Assembly (NCBI RefSeq): GCF_027887165.1
Contig: NC_077227.1
Location: forward strand, 438,951,612-439,015,611
Reading direction: 5' to 3'
Source of the DNA: Monodelphis domestica
Taxonomy: Eukaryota > Chordata > Mammalia > Didelphimorphia > Didelphidae
Length of the DNA stretch: 64,000 nucleotides
Both the position numbers and the translations under genes were made by a program. A model generated the notes under the pieces. The model made no database searches and was not told the origin of the DNA. It saw nothing but the letters and a program-made list of their open reading frames with translations. Below are positions 13,149 through 24,847 of this stretch, one piece after another; position 1 is the first letter of the stretch, and each line of letters opens with the position of its first letter.

Positions 13149-15342
13149 GAGAGTCTAACAAGTTGTATAGAGTGATTATTAGAAATATTGCCCCCATCTC
13201 AGGGCTGCAAGGTGGGAGACTTCAGGTGAAATGTGGTGTCATCCCTGTTAGACAGGGTTCCTTATTTGTTGACTGTTGGGAGAGTGAAATTCTTTTGCTA
13301 CAGGGCTTCAACCAGAATCTCCCACAGTCCCTTGAAGAGCTCTGTGGAAACATCCTGATTTATGGTGGAATGGAAGCCTCATGTGACAAAGGAGTGGAAA
13401 CAAACCGGTGGCCCTACGGGAGGAGAATGGTTGACAAACCTGATCTTTTAACCTCAGGATTTATGTTTGGAAAACAGGAGATAGAAGTAAAAGAATTCTC
13501 ACTGTTATTGAATTGAGAGTCTAATAAATAGTATAAAAAGGAAATGAGAAATATTGCCCCCACCCCTGGGCTGCCAGGTGGGAGACTTCAGGTAATATGT
13601 GGTGTCATCCCTGTTAGACAAGGTTCCTTATTTTTTAACTGTTGGGAGAGTAAATTTCCTTTCTTACAGGGCTTCAATCAGCATCTTCCACAGCTCATCT
13701 AAGAACCATGAAGGTGCATTCTGAGTTTCGATGGAATGGAAGCCTCATGTAACAACGGAGTGGAAACAAACCGGTGGCCCTACAGGAGGAGAATGGTTGA
13801 CAAACCTGATCTTTTAACCTGAGGATTTATGTTTGGAAAACAGGGGATAGAAGTAAAAGAATTCTCTCTCTTAATGAATAGAGAGTCTAATAAGTTGCAT
13901 AAAAAGCAAATGAGAAATATTGCCCCCACCCCTGGGCTGCTAGGTGGGAGACTTCGGGTGATATGTGGTGTCACCTTGTTAGACAAGGTTCCTGATTTGT
14001 TGACTGTTGGGAGAGTGAATTTCCTTTCTTACAGGGCTTCAATCAGCATCTTCCACAGCTCATCTAAGAACCATGAAGATGCATCCTGAGTTTTGATGGA
14101 ATGGAAGCCACATGTAACAAAGGAGTGGAAATAAACCGGTGGCCCTACAGAAGGAGAATTGGTGAGAAACTTGAGCTTTTAAACTGAGGAATAAGGGTTG
14201 GAGGCTAAAAGAAAATGTAAATGGAAGCCTCGCTGTCAATGAATGGAGAGTCTAACAAGCTGTATAGAGAGAGTAATGGAAATATTGCCCCCAACCCTGG
14301 GCTGCAAAGTGGGAGACTTCGGTGCATATGTGGTGTCATCCCTGTTAGACAGGGTTCCTTATTTGTTGACTGTTGGGAGAGTGAATTTCCTTTCTTACAG
14401 GACTTCAATCAGCATCTTCCCCAGCTCATCTAAGAACCATGAAGATGCATCCTGAGTTTTGATGGAATAGAAGCCTCATGTAAGAAAGGAGTGGAAACAA
14501 ACCGGTGGCCCTACGGGAGGAGAATGGTTGACTAACCAGATCTTTTAACCTGAGGATTTATGTTTGGAAGGCAGAAAAAGAATTGAAAGAAGCCTCGCTG
14601 TCAATGAATGGAGAGTCTAATAAGTAGTATAAAAAGCAAATGAGAAATATTGCCCCCACCCCTGGGCTGCCAGGTGGGAGACTTCAGGTGAAATGTGGTG
14701 TCATCCTTGTTAGACAAGGTTCCTTATTTTTTGACTGTTGGGAGAGTGAATTTCCTTTCTTACAGGGCTTCAATCAGCATCTTCCACAGCTCATGTAAGA
14801 ACCATGAAGATGCATCCTGAGTTTTGATGGAATAGAAGCCTCATGTAACAAAGGAGTGGAAACAAACCGGTGGCCCTACGGGAGGAGAATGGTTGACTAA
14901 CCAGATCTTTTAACCTGAGGATTTATGTTTGGAAGACAGAAGAAAGAATTAAAAGAAGTCTTATTGTCAATGAATGGAGAGTCAAATAAGTAGTATAAAA
15001 AGAAAATGAGAAATATTGCCCCCAACCCTAGGCTGCCAGGTGGGTGAATTCAGAAGAAATGTGGTGTCATCCTTGTGAGATAAAGTTTCTTATATTTTGA
15101 CTGTTGGGAGAGTGAATTAACTTTGCTGTAGGGTTTCAATCAGCATCTTCCCCAGCTCATCTAAGAACCATGAAGAAGCATCCTGAGTTTTGATGGAATG
15201 AAAGTCTCATGTGACAAAAGAGTTGAAACAAACCAGTGGCCCTACAAATGGACAATTGTTGACAAACTTGAGGTTTTAAACAGAGGAATAAGGTTTGGAG
15301 GCTAAAAGAAAATGTAAAAGGAAGCCTCGCTGTCAATGAAAG
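13149..15342 (+). repeat. HOR unit: canonical 6-mer A-E-B-C-F-D
   Basis: 2194 bp. Monomers start at 13149 (A), 13515 (E), 13881 (B), 14246 (C), 14611 (F) and 14977 (D). The E monomer carries GAGTTTCGATGGAATGG where most monomers have GAGTTTTGATGGAATGG, and an intermediate stem CCCTG..CAAGG. The D monomer has a decayed stem (TTGTGAGATAAAG), shared with the D monomer at 21193. Confidence 0.9.
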
Positions 15343-17536
15343 GAGAGTCTAACAAGTTGTATAGAGTGATTATTAGAAATATTGCCCCCATCTCAGGGCT
15401 GCAAGGTGGGAGACTTCAGGTGAAATGTGGTGTCATCCCTGTTAGACAGGGTTCCTTATTTGTTGACTGTTGGGAGAGTGAAATTCTTTTGCTACAGGGC
15501 TTCAACCAGAATCTCTCACAGTCCCTTGAAGAGCTCTGTGGAAACATCCTGATTTATGGTGGAATGGAAGCCTCATGTGACAAAGGAGTGGAAACAAACT
15601 GGTGGCCCTACGGGAGGAGAATTGGTGAGAAACCTGAGCTTTTAAACTGAGGAATAAGGGTTGGAGGCTAAAAGAAAATGTAAATGGAAGCCTCGCTGTC
15701 AATGAATGGAGAGTCTAACAAGCTGTATAGAGAGAGTAATGGAAATATTGCCCCCACCCCTGGGCTGCAAAGTGGGAGACTTCGGTGCATATGTGGTGTC
15801 ATCCCTGTTAGACAGGGTTCCTTATTTGTTGACTGTTGGGGGAGTGAATTTCCTTTGCTACAGGGCTTCAATCAGCATCTTCCCCAGCTCATCTAAGAAC
15901 CATGAAGATGCATCCTGAGTTTTGATGGAATGGAAGCCTCATGTAACAAAGGAGTGGAAACAAACCGGTGGCCCTACAGGAGGAGAATGGTTGACAAACC
16001 TGATCTTTTAACCTGAGGATTTATGTTTGGAAAACAGGAGATAGAAGTAATAGAATTCTCTCTGTTAATGTATGGAGAGTCTAATAAGTTGTATAAAAAG
16101 CAAATGAGAAATATTGCCCCCATCCCTGGGCTGCCAGGTCGGAGACTTCAGGTGATATGTGGTGTCACCTTGTTAGACAAGGTTCCTGATTTGTTGACTG
16201 TTGGGAGAGTGAATTTCCTTTCTTACAGGGCTTCAATCAGCATCTTCCACAGCTCATCTAAGAACCATAAAGATGCATCCTGAGTTTTGATGGAATGGAA
16301 GCCTCATGTAACAAAGGAGTGGAAATAAATGGGTGGCCCTACAGAAGGAGAATTGGTGAGAAACCTGAGCTTTTAAACTGAGGAATAAGGGTTGGAGGCT
16401 AAAAGAAAATGTAAATGGAAGCTTCGCTGTCAATGAATGGAGAGTCTAACAAGCTGTATAGAGAGAGTAATGGAAATATTGCCCCCACCCCTGGGCTGCA
16501 AAGTGGGAGACTTTGGTGCATATGTGGTGTCATCCCTGTTAGACAGGGTTCCTTATTTGTTGACTGTTGGGAGAGTGAATTTCCTTTGCTACAGGGCTTC
16601 AATCAGCATCTTCCCCAGCTCATCTAAGAACCATGAAGATGCATCCTGAGTTTTGATGGAATAGAAGCCTCATGTAAGAAAGGAGTGGAAACAAACCGGT
16701 GGCCCTACGGGAGGAGAATGGTTGACTAACCAGATCTTTTAACCTGAGGATTTATGTTTGGAAGGCAGAAAAAGAATTGAAAGAAGCCTCGCTGTCAATG
16801 AATGGAGAGTCTAATAAGTAGTATAAAAAGCAAATGAGAAATATTGCCCCCACCCCTGGGCTGCCAGGTGGGAGACTTCAGGTGAAATGTGGTGTCATCC
16901 TTGTTAGACAAGGTTCCTTATTTTTTGACTGTTGGGAGAGTGAATTTCCTTTCTTACAGGGCTTCAATCAGCATCTTCCACAGCTCATCTAAGAACCATG
17001 AAGATGCATCCTGAGTTTTGATGGAATAGAAGCCTCATGTAACAAAGGAGTGGAAACAAACCGGTGGCCCTACGGGAGGAGAATGGTTGACTAACCAGAT
17101 CTTTTAACCTGAGGATTTATGTTTGGAAGACAGAAGAAAGAATTAAAAGAAGTCTCATTGTCAATGAATGGAGAGTCAAATAAGTAGTATAAAAAGAAAA
17201 TGAGAAATATTGCCCCCAACCCTAGGCTGCCAGGTGGGAGAATTCAGAAGAAATGTGGTGTCATCCTTGGGAGACAAGGTTCCTTATATTTTGACTGTTG
17301 GGAGAGTGAATTAACTTTGCTGTAGGGTTTCAATCAGCATCTTCCCCAGCTCATCTAAGAACCATGAAGAAGCATCCTGAGTTTTGATGGAATGAAAGTC
17401 TCATGTGACAAAAGAGTTGAAACAAACCAGTGGCCCTACAGATGGACAATTGTTGACAAACTTGAGGTTTTAAACAGAGGAATAAGGTTTGGAGGCTAAA
17501 AGAAAATGTAAAAGGAAGCCTCGCTGTCAATGAAAG
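15343..17536 (+). repeat. HOR unit: variant 6-mer A/B-C-B-C-F-D
   Basis: 2194 bp. The first monomer begins as A and ends with the B tail (GAGAATTGGTGAGAAACC), then passes directly to C at 15709. The remainder is B (16075), C (16440), F (16805), D (17171). The E monomer is absent and an extra C is present, so overall length is unchanged although the composition differs from the canonical unit. Confidence 0.85.
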
Positions 17537-19364
17537 GAGAGTCTAACAAGTTGTATAGAGTGATTATTAGAAATATTGCCCCCATCTCAGGGCTGCAAGG
17601 TGGGAGACTTCAGGTGAAATGTGGTGTCATCCCTGTTAGACAGGGTTCCTTATTTGTTGACTGTTGGGAGAGTGAAATTCTTTTGCTACAGGGCTTCAAC
17701 CAGAATCTCCCACAGTCCCTTGAAGAGCTCTGTGGAAACATCCTGATTTATGGTGGAATGGAAGCCTCATGTGACAAAGGAGTGGAAACAAACCGGTGGC
17801 CCTACAGGAGGAGAATGGTTGACAAACCTGATTTTTAACCTGAGGATTTATGTTTGGAAAACAGGAGATAGAAGTAAAAGAATTCTCACTGTTAATGAAT
17901 GGAGAGTCTAATAAGTAGTATAAAAAGGAAATGAGAAATATTGCCCCCACCCCTGGGCTGCCAGGTGGGAGACTTCAGGTGAAATGTGGTGTCATCCTTG
18001 TTAGACAAGGTTCCTTATTTTTTGACTGTTGGGAGAGTGAATTTCCTTTCTTACAGGGCTTCAATCAGCATCTTCCACAGCTCATCTAAGAACCATGAAG
18101 GTGCATTCTGAGTTTCGATGGAATGGAAGCCTCATGTAACAACGGAGTGGAAACAAACCGGTGGCCCTACAGGAGGAGAATGGTTGACAAACCTGATCTT
18201 TTAACCTGAGGATTTATGTTTGGAAAACAGGAGATAGAAGTAAAAGAATTCTCTCTCTTAATGAATAGAGAGTCTAATAAGTTGCATAAAAAGCAAATGA
18301 GAAATATTGCCCCCACCCCTGGGCTGCTAGGTGGGAGACTTCAGGTGATATGTGGTGTCACCTTGTTAGACAAGGTTCCTGATTTGTTGACTGTTGGGAG
18401 AGTGAATTTCCTTTCTTACAGGGCTTCAATCAGCATCTTCCACAGCTCATCTAAGAACCATGAAGATGCATCCTGAGTTTTGATGGAATGGAAGCCTCAT
18501 GTAACAAAGGAGTGGAAATAAACCGGTGGCCCTACAGAAGGAGAATTGGTGAGAAACCTGAGCTTTTAAACTGAGGAATAAGGGTTGGAGGCTAAAAGAA
18601 AATGTAAATGGAAGCCTCGCTGTCAATGAATGGAGAGTCTAACAAGCTGTATAGAGAGAGTAATGGAAATATTGCCCCCAACCCTGGGCTGCAAAGTGGG
18701 AGACTTCGGTGCATATGTGGTGTCATCCCTGTTAGACAGGGTTCCTTATTTGTTGACTGTTGGGAGAGTGAATTTCCTTTGCTACAGGACTTCAATCAGC
18801 ATCTTCCCCAGCTCATCTAAGAACCATGAAGATGCATCCTGAGTTTTGATGGAATAGAAGCCTCATGTAACAAAGGAGTGGAAACAAACCGGTGGCCCTA
18901 CGGGAGGAGAATGGTTGACTAACCAGATCTTTTAACCTGAGGATTTATGTTTGGAAGACAGAAGAAAGAATTAAAAGAATTCTCTCTGTCAATGAATGGA
19001 GAGTCAAATAAATAGTATAAAAAGAAAATGAGAAATATTGCCCCCAACCCTAGGCTGCCAGGTGGGAGAATTCAGAAGAAATGTGGTGTCATCCTTGGGA
19101 GACAAGGTTCCTTATATTTTGACTGTTGGGAGAGTGAATTAACTTTGCTGTAGGGTTTCAATCAGCATCTTCCCCAGCTCATCTAAGAACCATGAAGAAG
19201 CATCCTGAGTTTTGATGGAATGAAAGTCTCATTTGACAAAAGAGTTGAAACAAACCAGTGGCCCTACAGATGGACAATTGTTGACAAACTTGAGGTTTTA
19301 AACAGAGGAATAAGGTTTGGAGGCTAAAAGAAAATGTAAAAGGAAGCCTCGCTGTCAATGAAAG
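17537..19364 (+). repeat. HOR unit: 5-mer A-E-B-C-D
   Basis: 1828 bp. Monomers at 17537, 17902, 18268, 18633 and 18999. The F monomer of the canonical unit is missing. The D monomer has TTCTCTCTGTCAATG before its phase mark, a feature shared with the D at 12783, which suggests these two D copies are related. Confidence 0.85.
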
Positions 19365-21558
19365 GAGAGTCTAACAAGTTGTATAGAGTGATTATTAGAA
19401 ATATTGCCCCCATCTCAGGGCTGCAAGGTGGGAGACTTCAGGTGAAATGTGGTGTCATCCCTGTTAGACAGGGTTCCTTATTTGTTGACTGTTGGGAGAG
19501 TGAAATTCTTTTGCTACAGGGCTTCAACCAGAATCTCCCACAGTCCCTTGAAGAGCTCTGTGGAAACATCCTGATTTATGGTGGAATGGAAGCCTCATGT
19601 GACAAAGGAGTGGAAACAAACTGGTGGCCCTACGGGAGGAGAATGGTTGACAAACCTGATCTTTTAACCTCAGGATTTATGTTTGGAAAAGAGGAGATAG
19701 AAGTAAAAGAATTCTCACTGTTATTGAATTGAGAGTCTAATAAGTAGTATAAAAAGGAAATGAGAAATATTGCCCCCAACCCTGGGCTGCCAGGTGGGAG
19801 ACTTCAGGTAATATGTGGTGTCATCCCTGTTAGACAAGGTTCCTTATTTTTTGACTGTTGGGAGAGTAAATTTCCTTTCTTACAGGGCTTCAATCAGCAT
19901 CTTCCACAGCTCATCTAAGAACCATGAAGGTGCATTCTGAGTTTCGATGGAATGGAAGCCTCATGTAACAACGGAGTGGAAACAAACCGGTGGCCCTACA
20001 GGAGGAGAATGGTTGACAAACCTGATCTTTTAACCTGAGGATTTATGTTTGGAAAACAGGAGATAGAAGTAAAAGAATTCTCTCTCTTAATGAATAGAGA
20101 GTCTAATAAGTTGCATAAAAAGCAAATGAGAAATATTGCCCCCACCCCTGGGCTGCTAGGTTGGAGACTTCAGGTGATATGTGGTGTCACCTTGTTAGAC
20201 AAGGTTCCTGATTTGTTGACTGTTGGGAGAGTGAATTTCCTTTCTTACAGGGCTTCAATCAGCATCTTCCACAGCTCATCTAAGAACCATGAAGATGCAT
20301 CCTGAGTTTTGATGGAATGGAAGCCACATGTAACAAAGGAGTGGAAATAAACCGGTGGCCCTACAGAAGGAGAATTGGTGAGAAACTTGAGCTTTTAAAC
20401 TGAGGAATAAGGGTTGGAGGCTAAAAGAAAATGTAAATGGAAGCCTCGCTGTCAATGAATGGAGAGTCTAACAAGCTGTATAGAGAGAGTAATGGAAATA
20501 TTGCCCCCAACCCTGGGCTGCAAAGTGGGAGACTTCGGTGCATATGTGGTGTCATCCCTGTTAGACAGGGTTCCTTATTTGTTGACTGTTGGGAGAGTGA
20601 ATTTCCTTTCTTACAGGACTTCAATCAGCATCTTCCCCAGCTCATCTAAGAACCATGAAGATGCATCCTGAGTTTTGATGGAATAGAAGCCTCATGTAAG
20701 AAAGGAGTGGAAACAAACCGGTGGCCCTACGGGAGGAGAATGGTTGACTAACCAGATCTTTTAACCTGAGGATTTATGTTTGGAAGGCAGAAAAAGAATT
20801 GAAAGAAGCCTTGCTGTCAATGAATGGAGAGTCTAATAAGTAGTATAAAAAGCAAATGAGAAATATTGCCCCCACCCCGGGGCTGCCAGGTGGGAGACTT
20901 CAGGTGAAATGTGGTGTCATCCTTGTTAGACAAGGTTCCTTATTTTTTGACTGTTGGGAGAGTGAATTTCCTTTCTTACAGGGCTTCAATCAGCATCTTC
21001 CACAGCTCATCTAAGAACCATGAAGATGCATCCTGAGTTTTGATGGAATAGAAGCCTCATGTAACAAAGGAGTGGAAACAAACCGGTGGCCCTACGGGAG
21101 GAGAATGGTTGACTAACCAGATCTTTTAACCTGAGGATTTATGTTTGGAAGACAGAAGAAAGAATTAAAAGAAGTCTCATTGTCAATGAATGGAGAGTCA
21201 AATAAGTAGTATAAAAAGAAAATGAGAAATATTGCCCCCAACCCTAGGCTGCCAGGTGGGAGAATTCAGAAGAAATGTGGTGTCATCCTTGTGAGATAAA
21301 GTTTCTTATATTTTGACTGTTGGGAGAGTGAATTAACTTTGCTGTAGGGTTTCAATCAGCATCTTCCCCAGCTCATCTAAGAACCATGAAGAAGCATCCT
21401 GAGTTTTGATGGAATGAAAGTCTCATGTGACAAAAGAGTTGAAACAAACCAGTGGCCCTACAGATGGACAATTGTTGACAAACTTGAGGTTTTAAACAGA
21501 GGAATAAGGTTTGGAGGCTAAAAGAAAATGTAAAAGGAAGCCTCGCTGTCAATGAAAG
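19365..21558 (+). repeat. HOR unit: canonical 6-mer A-E-B-C-F-D
   Basis: 2194 bp; starts at 19365, 19731, 20097, 20462, 20827 and 21193. It shares private variants with 13149-15342: TTATTGAATTGAGAGTC at the E start, GGAAGCCACATG in B, TAAGAAAGGAGTGG in C, and the decayed D stem. These two units, 6.2 kb apart, are therefore closer to each other than to the units between them. Confidence 0.88.
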
Positions 21559-23750
21559 GAGAGTCTAACAAGTTGTATAGAGTGATTATTAGAAATATTG
21601 CCCCCATCTCAGGGCTGCAAGGTGGGAGACTTCAGGTGAAATGTGGTGTCATCCCTGTTAGACAGGGTTCCTTATTTGTTGACTGTTGGGAGAGTGAAAT
21701 TCTTTTGCTACAGGGCTTCAACCAGAATCTCCCACAGTCCCTTGAAGAGCTCTGTGGAAACATCCTGATTTATGGTGGAATGGAAGCCTCATGTGACAAA
21801 GGAGTGGAAACAAACCGGTGGCCCTACGGGAGGAGAATGGTTGACAAACCTGATTTTTAACCTGAGGATTTATGTTTGGAAAACAGGAGATAGAAGTAAA
21901 AGAATTCTCACTGTTAATGAATGGAGAGTCTAATAAGTAGTATAAAAAGCAAATGAGAAATATTGCCCCCACCCCTGGGCTGCCAGGTGGGAGACTTCAG
22001 GTGAAATGTGGTGTCATCCTTGTTAGACAAGGTTCCTTATTTTTTGACTGTTGGGAGAGTGAATTTCCTTTCTTACAGGGCTTCAATCAGCATCTTCCAC
22101 AGCTCATCTAAGAACCATGAAGGTGCATTCTGAGTTTCGATGGAATGGAAGCCTCATGTAACAACGGAGTGGAAACAAACCGGTGGCCCTACAGGAGGAG
22201 AATGGTTGACAAACCTGATCTTTAACCTGAGGATTTATGTTTGGAAAACAGGAGATAGAAGTAAAAGAATTCTCTCTGTTAATGAATAGAGAGTCTAATA
22301 AGTTGCATAAAAAGCAAATGAGAAATATTGCCCCCACCCCTGGGCTGCTAGGTGGGAGACTTCAGGTGATATGTGGTGTCACCTTGTTAGACAAGGTTCC
22401 TAATTTGTTGACTGTTGGGAGAGTGAATTTCCTTTCTTACAGGGCTTCAATCAGCATCTTCCACAGCTCATCTAAGAACCATGAAGATGCATCCTGAGTT
22501 TTGATGGAATGGAAGCCTCATGTAACAAAGGAGTGGAAATAAACCGGTGGCCCTACAGAAGGAGAATTGGTGAGAAACCTGAGCTTTTAAACTGAGGAAT
22601 AAGGGTTGGAGGCTAAAAGAAAATGTAAATGGAAGCCTCGCTGTCAATGAATGGAGAGTCTAACAAGCTGTATAGAGAGAGTAATGGAAATATTGCCCCC
22701 ACCCTTGGGCTGCAAAGTGGGAGACTTCGGTGCATATGTGGTGTCATCCCTGTTAGACAGGGTTCCTTATTTGTTGACTGTTGGGAGAGTGAATTTCCTT
22801 TGCTACAGGACTTCAATCAGCATCTTCCCCAGCTCATCTAAGAACCATGAAGATGCATCCTGAGTTTTGATGGAATAGAAGCCTCATGTAACAAAGGAGT
22901 GGAAACAAACCGGTGGCCCTACGGGAGGAGAATGGTTGACTAACCAGATCTTTTAACCTGAGGATTTATGTTTGGAAGACAGAAAAAGAATTGAAAGAAG
23001 CCTCGCTGTCAATGAATGGAGAGTCTAATAAGTAGTATAAAAAGCAAATGAGAAATATTGCCCCCACCCCTGGGCTGCCAGGTGGGAGACTTCAGGTGAA
23101 ATGTGGTGTCATCCTTGTTAGACAAGGTTCCTTATTTTTTGACTGTTGGGAGAGTGAATTTCCTTTCTTACAGGGCTTCAATCAGCATCTTCCACAGCTC
23201 ATCTAAGAACCATGAAGATGCATCCTGAGTTTTGATGGAGTAGAAGCCTCATGTAACAAAGGAGTGGAAACAAACCGGTGGCCCTACGGGAGGAGAATGG
23301 TTGACTAACCAGATCTTTTAACCTGAGGATTTATGTTTGGAAGACAGAAGAAAGAATTAAAAGAAGTCTCATTGTCAATGAATGGAGAGTCAAATAAGTA
23401 GTATAAAAAGAAAATGAGAAATATTGCCCCCAACCCTAGGCTGCCAGGTGGGAGAATTCAGAAGAAATGTGGTGTCATCCTTGGGAGACAAGGTTCCTTA
23501 TATTTTGACTGTTGGGAGAGTGAATTAACTTTGCTGTAGGGTTTCAATCAGCATCTTCCCCAGCTCATCTAAGAACCATGAAGAAGCATCCTGAGTTTTG
23601 ATGGAATGAAAGTCTCATGTGACAAAAGAGTTGAAACAAACCAGTGGCCCTACAGATGGACAATTGTTGACAAACTTGAGGTTTTAAACAGAGGAATAAG
23701 GTTTGGAGGCTAAAAGAAAATGTAAAAGGAAGCCTCGCTGTCAATGAAAG
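21559..23750 (+). repeat. HOR unit: canonical 6-mer A-E-B-C-F-D
   Basis: 2192 bp; starts at 21559, 21924, 22289, 22654, 23019 and 23385. The subtype order matches the 19365 and 13149 units, with only scattered single-base differences noticed by eye. Confidence 0.88.
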
Positions 23751-24847
23751 GAGAGTCTAACATGTTGTATAGAGTGATTATTAGAAATATTGCCCCCATC
23801 TCAGGGCTGCAAGGTGGGAGACTTCAGGTGAAATGTGGTGTCATCCCTGTTAGACAGGGTTCCTTATTTGTTGACTGTTGGGAGAGTGAAATTCTTTTGC
23901 TACAGGGCTTCAAGCAGAATCTCCCACAGTCCCTTGAAGAGCTCTGTGGAAACATCCTGATTTATGGTGGAATGGAAGCCTCATGTGACAAAGGAGTGGA
24001 AACAAACCGGTGGCCCTACGGGAGGGGAATGGTTGACAAACCTGATCTTTTAACCTGAGGATTTATGTTTGGAAAACAGGAGATAGAAGTAAAAGAATTC
24101 TCACTGTTAATGAATGGAGAGTCTAATAAGTAGTATAAAAAGCAAATGAGAAATATTGCCCCCACCCCTGGGCTGCCAGGTGGGAGACTTCAGGTGAAAT
24201 GTGGTGTCATCCTTGTTAGACAAGGTTCCTTATTTTTTGACTGTTGGGCGAGTGAATTTCCTTTCTTACAGGGCTTCAATCAGCATCTTCCACAGCTCAT
24301 CTAAGAACCATGAAGGTGCATTCTGAGTTTCGATGGAATGGAAGCCTCATGTAACAACGGAGTGGAAACAAACCGGTGGCCCTACAGGAGGAGAATGGTT
24401 GACAAACCTGATCTTTTAACCTGAGGATTTATGTTTGGAAAACAGGAGATAGAAGTAAAAGAATTCTCTCTGTTAATGAATAGAGAGTCTAATAAGTTGC
24501 AAAAAAGCAAATGAGAAATATTGCCCCCACCCCTGGGCTGCTAGGTGGGAGACTTCAGGTGAAATATGGTGTCATCCTTGGGAGACAAGGTTCCATATTT
24601 TTTGACTGTTGGGAGAGTGAATTTCCTGTCTTACAGGGCTTCAATCAGCATCTTCCACAGCTCATCTAAGAACCATGAAGATGCATCCTGAGTTTTGATG
24701 GAATGGAAGCCTCATGTAACAAAGGAGTGGAAACAAACCGGTGGCCCTACAGAAGGAGAATTGGTGAGAAACCTGAGCTTTTAAACTGAGGAATAAGGGT
24801 TGGAGTCTAAAAGAAAATGTAAATGGAAGCCTCGCTGTCAATGAATG
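23751..24847 (+). repeat. HOR unit, incomplete: A-E-B, last well-conserved monomers
   Basis: A (23751), E (24117) and B (24483) precede the diverged edge. The B monomer has a one-base loss in TTGCAAAAAAGC and a hybrid centre (GTGAAATATGG then CCTTGGGAGACAAGG). The following C-like monomer at 24848 is already clearly diverged, so homogenisation stops here. Confidence 0.85.

Larger units (their letters stand above)
1..24847 (+). repeat. ~365-bp satellite array, 68 monomers, higher-order structure
   Basis: Tandem head-to-tail repeat phased on GAGAGTCT (or a close variant). Monomer starts: 1, 367, 730, 1096, 1462, 1828, 2192, 2557, 2922, 3288, 3653, 4019, 4384, 4750, 5116, 5482, 5847, 6212, 6575, 6940, 7305, 7670, 8035, 8400, 8765, 9131, 9497, 9863, 10229, 10592, 10957, 11322, 11687, 12052, 12417, 12783, 13149, 13515, 13881, 14246, 14611, 14977, 15343, 15709, 16075, 16440, 16805, 17171, 17537, 17902, 18268, 18633, 18999, 19365, 19731, 20097, 20462, 20827, 21193, 21559, 21924, 22289, 22654, 23019, 23385, 23751, 24117, 24483. 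Spacing is 363-367 bp. Subtypes: A has TATAGAGTGATTATTAG and CTTGAAGAGCTCTGTGG; B has GTGATATGTGGTGTCACC; C has TATAGAGAGAGTAATGG and CTTCGGTGCATATG; D has ACCCTAGGCTGCC and GAATTCAGAAGAAATG; E and F have AAGTAGTATAAAAAG and differ in the second half. The array extends past the left edge. Short open frames in it are not judged to be genes. I do not recognise a named satellite family. Confidence 0.97.

Noticed and set aside
13725-13745. Functional CENP-B box
   Set aside because: The CGGG half required for binding is absent; only TTCG and TGGAA agree.
1-24060. Open frame of about 104 codons present in every A monomer (for example 5109-5423 and 13142-13516), and about 70 codons in C monomers
   Set aside because: Differences among A copies are mostly amino-acid-changing (Lys/Asn, Pro/Ser, Arg/Trp, Gly/Ala, Arg/Gly), with few silent ones noticed, so there is no sign of purifying selection. 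Openness is explained by recent homogenisation. No domain is recognised and B, D, E and F monomers carry stops.
1-24847. CRISPR array
   Set aside because: Repeats are 365 bp and contiguous, with no short repeats separated by unique spacers, and the host is a mammal.
1-24847. Tandem zinc-finger or other repeat-protein gene
   Set aside because: No Cys2-His2 spacing; the 365-bp unit is not a multiple of three, so the frame shifts every unit and stops occur in all frames.
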